Shown piece by piece: positions 28,055 to 35,916 of a stretch of DNA of 64,000 nucleotides. The stretch spans positions 682,001 to 746,000 of the forward strand of contig NZ_CP101114.1 of assembly GCF_024297065.1 (NCBI RefSeq). Reading direction: 5' to 3'. The notes under the pieces are model-generated. The model worked only from the letters and a program-made list of their open reading frames with translations. It was not told the origin of the DNA and made no database searches. The DNA comes from Bartonella harrusi (GTDB taxonomy: Bacteria; Pseudomonadota; Alphaproteobacteria; Rhizobiales; Rhizobiaceae). The translations under genes were made by a program, and so were the position numbers. The number at the start of each line of letters is the position of its first letter. Position 1 is the stretch's first letter.

Positions 28055-28084
28055 AACAATCCTGCTCTATGGCGGGATTGTTTT
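28055..28084 (+). terminator. Hairpin terminator after immunity gene A
   Basis: AACAATCCTGC pairs with GCGGGATTGTT (one G-U), followed by TTTTC. The same hairpin recurs at 30704, 31864, 34526 and 35808, each time after a lipoprotein gene. Confidence 0.7.
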
Positions 28085-28168
28085 CTTATTTCACCATCGC
28101 AATACACAAATATCAACAGGCTTACCAGCCATCTCACCGTAAAATAGATCCCTTAAAGGAGGGACAAA

Positions 28169-28528
28169 ATGAAGAAAACTTTAAAACTATTGAGCTGCAT
28201 AGTTCTCTTAAGTACGGCTGGATGTGTTAATTCAATTCCCTCACTTTCTCCAGAATTATGGAGAAAGAAAATACTTTTAGAATGTGGAGTACCGGATTTT
28301 GATAAGGTTGTGGCGCTAGATTTGAATCAATACGCCAGTATTGAAATGTGTATGGCACAATCAGGTTTCCGCCCTAGCTTTCCAATACAAGGTTTTTGTG
28401 AGAATCACAAAGCCGAAAATCTTCCCATTTGTCGTACAGGTGCTGTCATGCCTCAACGAAGTGTTGAGAGACGCTTAAAGAGCCCTTATTGTAAAAAGCA
28501 TTCAGAACAATATGAATGCCAACCTTAA
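28169..28528 (+). CDS. Short cysteine-rich lipoprotein, divergent immunity-like protein (copy 1)
   Basis: This 119-residue lipoprotein (lipobox LLSTAGC) is from the same family as its neighbours but divergent: KILLECGVP, MCMAQSGF, LPICRTGAVMPQRSV and SPYCK are kept, while the Trp-Cys segment is replaced by GFCENHK. AAGGAGGG lies about 8 bp before the ATG. It is near-identical in sequence to 31994-32353, and both copies directly precede an orphan toxin module whose frame overlaps their 3' end by 17 bp. No toxin precedes it closely, so its cognate tip may have been lost, or it may act more broadly. Confidence 0.7.
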   Translation: MKKTLKLLSCIVLLSTAGCVNSIPSLSPELWRKKILLECGVPDFDKVVALDLNQYASIEMCMAQSGFRPSFPIQGFCENHKAENLPICRTGAVMPQRSVERRLKSPYCKKHSEQYECQP

Positions 28529-30281
28529 CAGTACCCAAAGCGCTTCGGTCAATGTTGGATACAGCTATGGCACCGGTGGCGCAGGGGGAACAGGCAATGC
28601 CTCTTTTGGTAAAGGCAAGGGCTCCAGTAAAGAGCTTCAGCAGAAGAACAGCCATGTCATTGGCACCGGCACAGTTCACACTGCAAGTGGCGCCAACACC
28701 ACATTGGCAGGCGCTGTAGTTTCTGGAAATCAGGTCAAAGTGGATGTGGGGGAAAGCTTGACCATTACCAGCCGCAGTGATAGTGGACAGACTTCCAACA
28801 AGCAGAAATCTATTTCTGTTGGTTTTGGTGGGAGCAAAAGTTTTGATGCAGGCTCAACAAGCCTCTCCTTACAAAAGGATCAATCCTCCAGTGATTATAG
28901 CAGCGTTATAGAACAATCAGGCATCAAAGCGGGTGATGGCGGCTTTGATATCAACGTTAAAGATAACACAACCCTGACAGGTGGTCTCATTTCCAGCAGT
29001 GCACCGGCAGAAAACAACAGTTTGATCACTGGAAGCATCACAGCCACAGACATCACCAACAGTGCGCATGCCAAAGCGAGCAGTCATGGGGTTAGTGTTT
29101 CTGGTGGTGGTCTTTTACAACAGGGGACATCTGGTATCCTAAAGAATCTTGCTAAAAATGCTTTAGGGCATGGCAAAGCCAAGGATGCAGCGGAAGGGGA
29201 AACCAAATCGGCTATCAGTGAGGGCACCATTATCCTGACAGGTGCAACCAACCAAAGAGCGATGGGGCAAGATGCTGGACAAATCATTGATGCCCTCAAC
29301 CGCAACACCGCGGCAGCCCATCAAGCTGTAGGACAGCTAAATGTAGCACCACTTGAGGATATATTGCGTAATCGTTTAGGTATGAAAAATCAATGGGTAG
29401 ATGAATGGTTTGATTATTGGGACAAAGTACGCGAAATCGCATTTATCAAAAAGCATCCCGTGGGTGAGGTTGAGCATGCTGAAAATGGCAACGTACTCTA
29501 TTTAAAAGATAAAAATGGAGAGTACATAAAAGATAGCAATGGAAAATATATTACCCTGTATCATTATTTAAAGCCTGAAGAAGAGCAGCATTTGCAAGCT
29601 GGCTCTGATGGAATCAGGCGTATGTTCTACAATGGCATTTATAACACACCAGATGATGCGGCCCGTAATGCAGTTCAATTAGCTGATAATAAGAATGAAC
29701 CACTGTATTTTACGTACTTTCCACAAGCAGAAGACAAGCTCGTAGAATTTGGGGTAGCATTTTATCAAAAGTTTTGGGAAGGTGATACTTGGGGGCTGAG
29801 TAATTCAACCAAGAAGTTCCAAAATTTTGTGCGGCAATATGGCAATAAGGGGGCGATAGTTAGTGCGCATAGCCGCGGTACCCTAACAGTAAGCAATAGA
29901 GTGAATAACTTTAAAAAGCATGGTGTTCATGGCGTAGCTAAGAAAACAGACTTCTATCTTTTTGGAGCGGCTGCTCACAATCAATCGATAGCAAATACAG
30001 TAGATGAGATAAGCTATGGCAAAAAAAATTATGTCTACACACAAGGCCATCTATTAGACCCTATTAGTACGGTTGTTGGTTACAATTGGCCTACAGCTTA
30101 TAAGGTACCCAATCTATACCTTCTACCAGCAATTCCAACGATAGAGCAGGGGAAAGCACTATTAGGCTATGATCCAAGTACCCATAGGTGTTATGGTGAT
30201 GCGAGTCGTGAGTGTAAAACTAATTACGGTTCATTTCCTTTTAAAAAAACTCATTCAACGAGAACAGGAAATAAAAAATGA
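28512..30281 (+). CDS. Orphan FhaB C-terminal module B with lipase-like toxin tip
   Basis: This 589-residue frame begins inside the preceding lipoprotein gene. From about 28540 it repeats the parent FhaB from 25905 onward (SASVNVGYSYGTGG). It has haemagglutinin repeats, LNRNTAAAHQAV, a charged linker, and a tip with AHSRGTLTVSN, HLLDPIS and STHRCYGD, matching the Ser-Asp-His order of the parent tip. The ATG has no clear ribosome site and no signal peptide or TPS domain follows, so this is a cassette donor or a product that cannot be exported. Its antidote overlaps the stop (ATGA at 30278). Confidence 0.75.
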   Translation: MNANLNSTQSASVNVGYSYGTGGAGGTGNASFGKGKGSSKELQQKNSHVIGTGTVHTASGANTTLAGAVVSGNQVKVDVGESLTITSRSDSGQTSNKQKSISVGFGGSKSFDAGSTSLSLQKDQSSSDYSSVIEQSGIKAGDGGFDINVKDNTTLTGGLISSSAPAENNSLITGSITATDITNSAHAKASSHGVSVSGGGLLQQGTSGILKNLAKNALGHGKAKDAAEGETKSAISEGTIILTGATNQRAMGQDAGQIIDALNRNTAAAHQAVGQLNVAPLEDILRNRLGMKNQWVDEWFDYWDKVREIAFIKKHPVGEVEHAENGNVLYLKDKNGEYIKDSNGKYITLYHYLKPEEEQHLQAGSDGIRRMFYNGIYNTPDDAARNAVQLADNKNEPLYFTYFPQAEDKLVEFGVAFYQKFWEGDTWGLSNSTKKFQNFVRQYGNKGAIVSAHSRGTLTVSNRVNNFKKHGVHGVAKKTDFYLFGAAAHNQSIANTVDEISYGKKNYVYTQGHLLDPISTVVGYNWPTAYKVPNLYLLPAIPTIEQGKALLGYDPSTHRCYGDASRECKTNYGSFPFKKTHSTRTGNKK

Positions 30282-30685
30282 AACAAACCTTAAAATTATT
30301 AAGTGGGATCATTCTATTAAGTGTCTCTGGATGTGACATTGAAAATATTGACAAGTCTCCTCGAGGAGAGACGGCTGTGTGGGAGAAGCTAGGAGCAGAT
30401 TCTACTGAGATAGGAAAAGCATTGCTAGAATGTGGTCTGCCGCACCTTAATTATCTTGAGGATGAAGTTCAAAAGTTAAGCGATAATGATAGTGCAACGA
30501 TTGATGCTTGCATGATCCAGGCAGGTTTCCATTATAAAGGGAGGGGTTACTGGTGTTCTCCTTTTAGATGGGAAACCCTCCCCATTTGTCAGCGTGGTGC
30601 TGTCATCCCAAAACGAAGTGTCGAAAAGCGCTTAAACAGCCCTTTTTGTAAAGAAAGTCCAGTACAACCTGAATGCAAGCCTTAA
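30278..30685 (+). CDS. Cysteine-rich lipoprotein, putative immunity protein B
   Basis: This 135-residue protein has lipobox LLSVSGC followed by DIENIDKSPRGE. It shares LLECGLP, ACMIQAGFHYKGRGYWC, LPICQRGAVIPKRSV and SPFCK with the other antidotes. Its start overlaps the module B stop by 4 bp. Differences from immunity A concentrate between the conserved cysteines, as expected if these loops give toxin specificity. A hairpin terminator follows. Confidence 0.75.
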   Translation: MKQTLKLLSGIILLSVSGCDIENIDKSPRGETAVWEKLGADSTEIGKALLECGLPHLNYLEDEVQKLSDNDSATIDACMIQAGFHYKGRGYWCSPFRWETLPICQRGAVIPKRSVEKRLNSPFCKESPVQPECKP

Positions 30686-30691
30686 TTTTTT

Positions 30692-31450
30692 TTGGTGATA
30701 ATGAACAATCCTGCTCTTTTGGCGGGATTGTTTCTCTGGAGGCATCCTTTAACAGATGAGGAGAAACAGCATTTACAGAAAGGCGCTGATGGCATCAGGC
30801 ATATGTTCTACAATGGCATTTATAACACACCAGATGAGGCAGCGCGTAATGCGGTTCAGTTAGCTGATAATGAGCATGAGCCGCTTTATTTTACAGTTTT
30901 CCCACAAGCAGAAGACAAGCTCGTAGAGTTTGGGGTAGCAGTTTTTCAGAAGTTTTTCGAAGGTAAACTTTTTTTTGGATTGACCAATTCAACCAAGAAA
31001 TTCCAGAATACCATGTCTCTTTATGGCAATACAGGATTGCATGTTGATGCGCATAGCCGTGGCGCTTTGACAGCGGGCAATGGATTGCGTGACTTTGAGC
31101 AGCATGGCATCCACGGTATAGCGGAAAACACAAGTATTAATCTTTTTGGTCCAGCTTATAACGCTCAAAAGATGGCAAATACGTTGTATATCTTAAGTAA
31201 TGGCAAGCAAACTTATGTGAACTTGGAAAACCACGCTGATGATTTTGTTGGTGTAGTATTTGGTGGAAATCCCGCTACTTTTGACCAGAGACCCCTTGGT
31301 AGTAACGCAGCAAAAGAGGCAGGAAAAGTGGTATTTGGTTATCCCAGTCCCCATGGTTGTTATGGTGATGCGGACAAAGCGTGTACAAAGAGTTATGGTT
31401 CACCCCATCGTAAAAAAGTTCATTCAACGAGAACAGGGAGCAAAAAATGA
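30692..31450 (+). CDS. Orphan toxin-tip fragment C (lipase-like)
   Basis: The frame of 252 codons begins through the hairpin terminator, but similarity to the parent toxin begins only at about 30747 (PLTDEEKQHLQKGADG). So it is a tip without any stem. The toxin region shows VDAHSRGALTAGN, HADDFVG and SPHGCYGD, giving the same Ser-Asp-His order. No convincing start codon or ribosome site is present, and the position behind a terminator suggests a silent cassette. The stop overlaps the next lipoprotein gene. Confidence 0.65.
   Translation: MVIMNNPALLAGLFLWRHPLTDEEKQHLQKGADGIRHMFYNGIYNTPDEAARNAVQLADNEHEPLYFTVFPQAEDKLVEFGVAVFQKFFEGKLFFGLTNSTKKFQNTMSLYGNTGLHVDAHSRGALTAGNGLRDFEQHGIHGIAENTSINLFGPAYNAQKMANTLYILSNGKQTYVNLENHADDFVGVVFGGNPATFDQRPLGSNAAKEAGKVVFGYPSPHGCYGDADKACTKSYGSPHRKKVHSTRTGSKK
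30704..30733 (+). terminator. Hairpin terminator after immunity gene B
   Basis: AACAATCCTGC pairs with GCGGGATTGTT around a TCTTTTG loop, followed by TTTCTC. Same hairpin as at 28055. Confidence 0.65.
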
Positions 31451-31845
31451 ATACACTGTTTAAATTATTAAGTGGGATAGTTCTACTCATTATAGCTGGG
31501 TGTGATTTTTTTAAGCCTGCTCCAGGTTATATATACATGTGGGAGAAGCCAGGAGCAGATTTTACTGAAGTAGGAAAAGCCTTATTAGAATGCGGAATGC
31601 CAACACCTTATGATGAGGATCCAGAAAATAGAAAGCTGAGTATTAATGAGGATGCGACAATTGATGCTTGTATGGTGCAAGCAGGATTCCGCTATAAAGG
31701 GAGAGGTGACTGGTGTTATACTTTTAAAGAGGAAAACCTCCCCATTTGCCGTCCCGGTGCTGTCATCCCGCAACGAAGTGTCGAAAAGCGCTTAAACAGC
31801 CCTTTTTGTAAACAATATAAAAACAGTCGTAAATGCCAACCCTAA
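31447..31845 (+). CDS. Cysteine-rich lipoprotein, putative immunity protein C
   Basis: This 132-residue protein has lipobox LLIIAGC and then DFFKPAPGYIYMWEKPGADF. It shares LLECGMPTPYDEDPE with immunity A, then ACMVQAGFRYKGRGDWCYTF, LPICRPGAVIPQRSV and SPFCK. It overlaps the stop of toxin tip C (ATGA). Predicted to be anchored in a membrane facing the periplasm. A hairpin terminator follows after 18 bp. Confidence 0.75.
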   Translation: MNTLFKLLSGIVLLIIAGCDFFKPAPGYIYMWEKPGADFTEVGKALLECGMPTPYDEDPENRKLSINEDATIDACMVQAGFRYKGRGDWCYTFKEENLPICRPGAVIPQRSVEKRLNSPFCKQYKNSRKCQP

Positions 31846-31863
31846 GTCTTGCTGGTGATAATG

Positions 31864-31911
31864 AACAATCCTGCTCTTTTGCTTTCGCTTGAAATGGCGG
31901 GATTGTTTTTT
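31864..31911 (+). terminator. Hairpin terminator after immunity gene C
   Basis: The same stem (AACAATCCTGC / GCGGGATTGTT) with a longer loop, followed by a T6 run. Confidence 0.7.
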
Positions 31912-31993
31912 CACTCCACTATCGCAATACAAAAATATCAACAGGCTTACGAGCTATCTTACCGTAAAATAAATCCATTAAAGGAGGGACAAA

Positions 31994-32353
31994 ATGAAGA
32001 AAACTTTGAAACTATTGAGCTGCATAGCTCTCTTAAGTACGGCTGGATGTGTTAATTCAATTCCCTCACTTTCTCCGGAATTATGGAGAAAGAAAATACT
32101 TTTAGAATGTGGAGTACCGGATTTTGATAAGGTTGTGGCGCTAGATTTGAATCAATACGCCAGTATTGAAATGTGTATGGCACAATCAGGTTTCCGCCCT
32201 AGCTTTCCAATACAAGGTTTTTGTGAGAATCACAAAGCCGAAAATCTTCCCATTTGTCGTACAGGTGCTGTCATGCCTCAACGAAGTGTTGAGAGACGCT
32301 TAAAGAGCCCTTATTGTAAAAAGCATTCAGAACAATATGAATGCCAACCTTAA
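31994..32353 (+). CDS. Short cysteine-rich lipoprotein, divergent immunity-like protein (copy 2)
   Basis: The protein is the same as that at 28169-28528 apart from one signal-peptide residue (CIALL instead of CIVLL). The flanking DNA is also duplicated from about 31930 into the following toxin module. It has an AAGGAGGG ribosome site, lipobox LLSTAGC and the conserved LLECG, CMAQSGF and SPYCK segments. The duplicate shows that this lipoprotein and the start of the orphan stem move together as one unit. Confidence 0.7.
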   Translation: MKKTLKLLSCIALLSTAGCVNSIPSLSPELWRKKILLECGVPDFDKVVALDLNQYASIEMCMAQSGFRPSFPIQGFCENHKAENLPICRTGAVMPQRSVERRLKSPYCKKHSEQYECQP

Positions 32354-34070
32354 CAGTACCCAAAGCGCTTCGGTCAATGTTGGATACAGCTATGGCACCG
32401 GTGGCGCAGGGGGAACAGGCAATGCCTCTTTTGGTAAAGGCAAGGGCTCCAGTGAACAGGTTCAGCAGAAGAACAGCCATGTCATTGGCACCGGCACGGT
32501 TCACACTTCCAGTGGCGCCAACACTACATTGAAGGGTGCCGTGGTTTCTGGGAATCGTGTAGAAATGGCAATTGGTGGGGATTTGACCATTGCCAGCATC
32601 AGTGATACGGGACATGCTACCAACGAGCAGAAATCTGTTTCTGTTGGGTTTGATAGTGCGAAGAGTACGGATACAGCTTCAACCAATGTTTCCTTACAAA
32701 AGGATCAATCCTCCAGTGAGTATAGCAGCGTTATAGAGCAGTCGGGGATTAGAGCGGGGAAGGGTGGTTTTGAAATCACTGTAAAGGATAAAACAACCCT
32801 GACAGGGGGTCTCATTGCCAGCAGTGCACCGGCAGAAAACAACCGTTTGACCACCGGAAGTATTATTGTCACGGATATTGCTAACCATGCCGAGGCAAAA
32901 GCCAACAGCCGTGGGATTAGCATTGCTGTGGGTGGTGCAATGCAAAAAGGAAAATATGGTGTTGCGAAAAATGTTGCCAAAAATATTTTAGATCATGCCA
33001 AAGTGCAAGATACAAAGGAAGGCGCAACCAAATCCGCTATTAGCAATGGCACTATCGTTATTACCGATGCAAAGGAGCAGAAGGCATTGACAGGGCAAGG
33101 GGTTGAACAAACCATCGCCTCCCTCAACCGCGACACTGCGACAGCCCATCAAGCTGTACAACCGCTTGATGTCGGTAGGCTAGAACAGATCGTGCATGAA
33201 AACCGTGAAATGGCAACCCAATTGCTAGAAGAAGGGTTTAAATACAGTGATGAAGCTTATAAAACCATGTTTATCAAAGAACACCCCATTTCTGTGGTGG
33301 TCCGTGATAAAAATGGCAAAATCATCTATAAAAAAGATGAAAATGGAGAGCCTCTAGAAGACGCTCGTGGTCAACAAATTCCCGAAACGCGTCCTATAAC
33401 GGATGCGGAGAAACAGCATTTACAGAAAGGTGCTGATGGTCTGGTTCATATTTCTTTCAATGGGATTTTTACACCGTCTGAAGAGGCTGCTGTTTATGCG
33501 GTTCAACATGCTAAAAATAAAAATGATCCGATTTATGTTGTTGAGTTTCCGCAAGCAGATTCGGCCATATCAGAGTTGCTAGTTGCAGGGTATCAAAAGT
33601 TTTTGGAAAATAATTTTTGGGGTTTGAGCAATTCAACACAAGAAGCAAAAGATTTGATGTATGGCTACGGTAACAGCGGGTTGCGACCCTATGGCCATAG
33701 TCGTGGCGCTATGACATTGGGGAATATGCTTTATTCTTTCAAACAAGAAGGCGTGCATGGTATAGCCGACAATACGCATATCGATTTCTATGGACCAGCC
33801 TTTAATGTTTCTGTTGCAGCCGGTCTGTTAGGTTATGTGAGTGATGGCAAACAAACAACAGTTGGCTTTGATGGGAATAGATATGATTTTGTAAGCAGGG
33901 TGATTGGTGGCAATGGCTATACCTATGAGACAATGCCTGCTGGCAGCAACGTTTGGATGGAATGGTGGAGAGTGGCCACGAACCCCATAAGCTCCCATAC
34001 TTGTCTTGGAGATGCAGGTGATATGTGTAATGCGCGTTACGGCACATCTCATCTAGAACAAAAACCTTGA
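32337..34070 (+). CDS. Orphan FhaB C-terminal module D with lipase-like toxin tip
   Basis: This 577-residue frame starts in the 3' end of the lipoprotein gene. From 32367 it is colinear with the parent FhaB from 25905 (offset 6462), nearly identical up to the pre-toxin region (LNRDTATAHQAV, MFIKEHPISVV). The tip then diverges gradually while keeping PYGHSRGAMTLGN, NRYDFVS and SSHTCLGD. It is the closest relative of the tip on the full-length fhaB. There is no signal peptide or TPS domain. The antidote follows after 20 bp, not by overlap. Confidence 0.75.
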   Translation: MNANLNSTQSASVNVGYSYGTGGAGGTGNASFGKGKGSSEQVQQKNSHVIGTGTVHTSSGANTTLKGAVVSGNRVEMAIGGDLTIASISDTGHATNEQKSVSVGFDSAKSTDTASTNVSLQKDQSSSEYSSVIEQSGIRAGKGGFEITVKDKTTLTGGLIASSAPAENNRLTTGSIIVTDIANHAEAKANSRGISIAVGGAMQKGKYGVAKNVAKNILDHAKVQDTKEGATKSAISNGTIVITDAKEQKALTGQGVEQTIASLNRDTATAHQAVQPLDVGRLEQIVHENREMATQLLEEGFKYSDEAYKTMFIKEHPISVVVRDKNGKIIYKKDENGEPLEDARGQQIPETRPITDAEKQHLQKGADGLVHISFNGIFTPSEEAAVYAVQHAKNKNDPIYVVEFPQADSAISELLVAGYQKFLENNFWGLSNSTQEAKDLMYGYGNSGLRPYGHSRGAMTLGNMLYSFKQEGVHGIADNTHIDFYGPAFNVSVAAGLLGYVSDGKQTTVGFDGNRYDFVSRVIGGNGYTYETMPAGSNVWMEWWRVATNPISSHTCLGDAGDMCNARYGTSHLEQKP

Positions 34071-34090
34071 ATGAGATCATGGAGTAAAAA

Positions 34091-34507
34091 ATGAAACAAC
34101 TTTTAAAGTTATTAGGTGCGATAATTCTGTTAAGTATTATAGTTGGGTGCCAGTTTAACAAACCTCCTTCAGGATATTTAACTGCATGGGAAAAACCAGG
34201 AGCAGATTTTACGGAGGTAGGAAAAGCATTGTTAGAATGTGGCATGCCAACCCCTTATGATGTTTTTCCAGAAAATCAAAAGTTAAGTAACAATGCACTA
34301 GCAACAATTCATGCTTGCATGCTTCAATCAGGGTTCCGCTATAAAGATGAAGAGGTGTGGAGGGCTGGGGGATGGTGTTATACTTTTAGAGAGAAAAACC
34401 TACCCATTTGTCGTCCAGGTGCTGTCATTCCGCAGCGAAGTGTCAAGAGGCGCTTAAACAGCCCTTTTTGTAAACAATATAAAAATAGTCGTAAATGCCA
34501 ACCCTAA
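34091..34507 (+). CDS. Cysteine-rich lipoprotein, putative immunity protein D
   Basis: This 138-residue protein has lipobox LSIIVGC and then QFNKPPSGYLTAWEKPGADF. It is nearest to immunity A, as toxin tip D is nearest to toxin tip A. It shares LLECGMPTPYDV, ACMLQSGFRYK, WCYTF, LPICRPGAVIPQRSV and SPFCK. That toxin and antidote resemblance run in parallel supports cognate pairing. A hairpin terminator follows. Confidence 0.75.
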   Translation: MKQLLKLLGAIILLSIIVGCQFNKPPSGYLTAWEKPGADFTEVGKALLECGMPTPYDVFPENQKLSNNALATIHACMLQSGFRYKDEEVWRAGGWCYTFREKNLPICRPGAVIPQRSVKRRLNSPFCKQYKNSRKCQP

Positions 34508-34525
34508 GTCTTACTGGTGATAAGG

Positions 34526-34572
34526 AACAATCCTGCTCTTTTTGCTTTTGCTTTAAAGAGCGGGATTGTTTC
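34526..34572 (+). terminator. Hairpin terminator after immunity gene D
   Basis: An extended version of the recurring hairpin: AACAATCCTGCTCTTT pairs with AAAGAGCGGGATTGTT, followed by TCTC rather than a pure T run. Confidence 0.6.
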
Positions 34573-34593
34573 TCTGAACACATCCTCTAACAG

Positions 34594-35385
34594 ATGCGGA
34601 TAAACAGCATTTACAAGCCTTCTGATGGCATCAGGCGTATGTTCTACAATGGCCTTTATAACACACCAGATGACGCAGCGCGTAATGCTGTCCACTTATC
34701 CGATAATGAGCATGAGCCGCTTTATTTTACATACCACCCACAAGCTGAAGACATGATAGTAGAGGTAGGAGTAGCGATTTATGAATATTTTGGGGGATGG
34801 AGTAATTCAAGCAAGAAGTTCCAAAATTTTGTGAAGCAATATGGCAATACGAAGACACGTGTGAGTGCGCATAGCCGTGGCGCTTTGACAGTGGGCAATG
34901 GATTGCGTGACTTTGAACGGCGTGGCATCCATGGTATCGCACAAGAAACAGATATCTATCTTTATGGACCAGCAGATAACTCTCTATGGATAGCAAATGC
35001 ACAATATTATGTAAGTGATGGCAAAAAAGATCATATTTATTTACAAAACCATATATTCGATCCCATTGGTATAGTGTTTGGTCATAATCCACCTACAACT
35101 TATAAGATACCTTTAAATCTAGATGCTTCACTTTTGAAGAAAGCTACAAAAAATCCTTTATATATGACGCAGTTTGTAGCAAACAGTTTATTGACTATAG
35201 CAACCTCTCCACTGAGAGAGGAAGGGAAAGCATTAGCGGGTTTCAAACCTAGCACCCATAGGTGTTATGGTAATGCGAGTGATAAATGTAAAAATGATTA
35301 TGGAACCCCTCATGATACAATAATTTATGCACCACATGCAATTTTAGATAATTCAGGTTTAGGTTATTTATGGAGGAAAAAATGA
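34594..35385 (+). CDS. Orphan toxin-tip fragment E (lipase-like)
   Basis: This 263-codon frame; similarity to the parent begins at about 34583 (CCTCTAACAGATG), slightly upstream and in another frame, suggesting a small lesion at its 5' end. The tip has VSAHSRGALTVGN, HIFDPIG and STHRCYGN and an insertion before the final His block (NLDASLLKKATKN). The stem is absent and no start signal is convincing. The stop overlaps the next lipoprotein ATG by 4 bp. Confidence 0.65.
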   Translation: MRINSIYKPSDGIRRMFYNGLYNTPDDAARNAVHLSDNEHEPLYFTYHPQAEDMIVEVGVAIYEYFGGWSNSSKKFQNFVKQYGNTKTRVSAHSRGALTVGNGLRDFERRGIHGIAQETDIYLYGPADNSLWIANAQYYVSDGKKDHIYLQNHIFDPIGIVFGHNPPTTYKIPLNLDASLLKKATKNPLYMTQFVANSLLTIATSPLREEGKALAGFKPSTHRCYGNASDKCKNDYGTPHDTIIYAPHAILDNSGLGYLWRKK

Positions 35386-35789
35386 AACGAACTTTAAAAT
35401 TATTACTTGGGTTAGCGTTTTTAACTATCGCTGGATGTGACATTGAAAACATCGACAAACCTCCTCCAGGGTATGTGAATATGTGGGAGAAGGCAGGTGC
35501 GGATTCTACTGAAGTAGGAAAAGCCTTATTAGAATGTGGAATGCCGAGTCTTATTGATCCTGATTCAGAAAATAGAAAGAATAGTATTAATGCTAAAGCA
35601 ACAACTTATGCTTGTATGGTTCAAGCAGGTTTCCATTATAAAGGAAGCGGTGACTGGTGTTATACTTTTAGAGAGGAAAACCTCCCCATTTGTCGTCCAG
35701 GTGCTGTCATCCCAAAACGAAGTGTCGAAAAGCGCTTAAACAGCCCTTTTTGTAAAAGAAGTCCAGTACAACCTGAATGCAAACCCTAA
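35382..35789 (+). CDS. Cysteine-rich lipoprotein, putative immunity protein E
   Basis: I place the start at the ATG at 35382, which has GGAGG 6-10 bp upstream and overlaps the toxin stop (ATGA) as in other modules; an ATG four codons earlier lacks this. The 135-residue product has lipobox FLTIAGC, DIENIDKPPPGY, LLECGMP, ACMVQAGFHYKGSGDWCYTF, LPICRPGAVIPKRSV and SPFCK. Predicted periplasmic lipoprotein antidote for tip E. Confidence 0.75.
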   Translation: MKRTLKLLLGLAFLTIAGCDIENIDKPPPGYVNMWEKAGADSTEVGKALLECGMPSLIDPDSENRKNSINAKATTYACMVQAGFHYKGSGDWCYTFREENLPICRPGAVIPKRSVEKRLNSPFCKRSPVQPECKP

Positions 35790-35807
35790 GTCTTGCTGGT
35801 GATAATG

Positions 35808-35854
35808 AACAATCCTGCTCTTTTTGCTTTTGCTTTAAAGAGCGGGATTGTTTC
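35808..35854 (+). terminator. Hairpin terminator after immunity gene E
   Basis: Same extended hairpin as at 34526 (AACAATCCTGCTCTTT / AAAGAGCGGGATTGTT). Confidence 0.6.
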
Positions 35855-35916
35855 TCTGAACACATCCTTTAACGGATGAGGAGAAGCAACATTTACAGAA
35901 AGGCGCTGATGGCAAA

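Noticed and set aside
30692..30746. Start of toxin fragment C at 30692 as real coding sequence
   Set aside because: The first ~18 codons read through the terminator hairpin and do not match the family.
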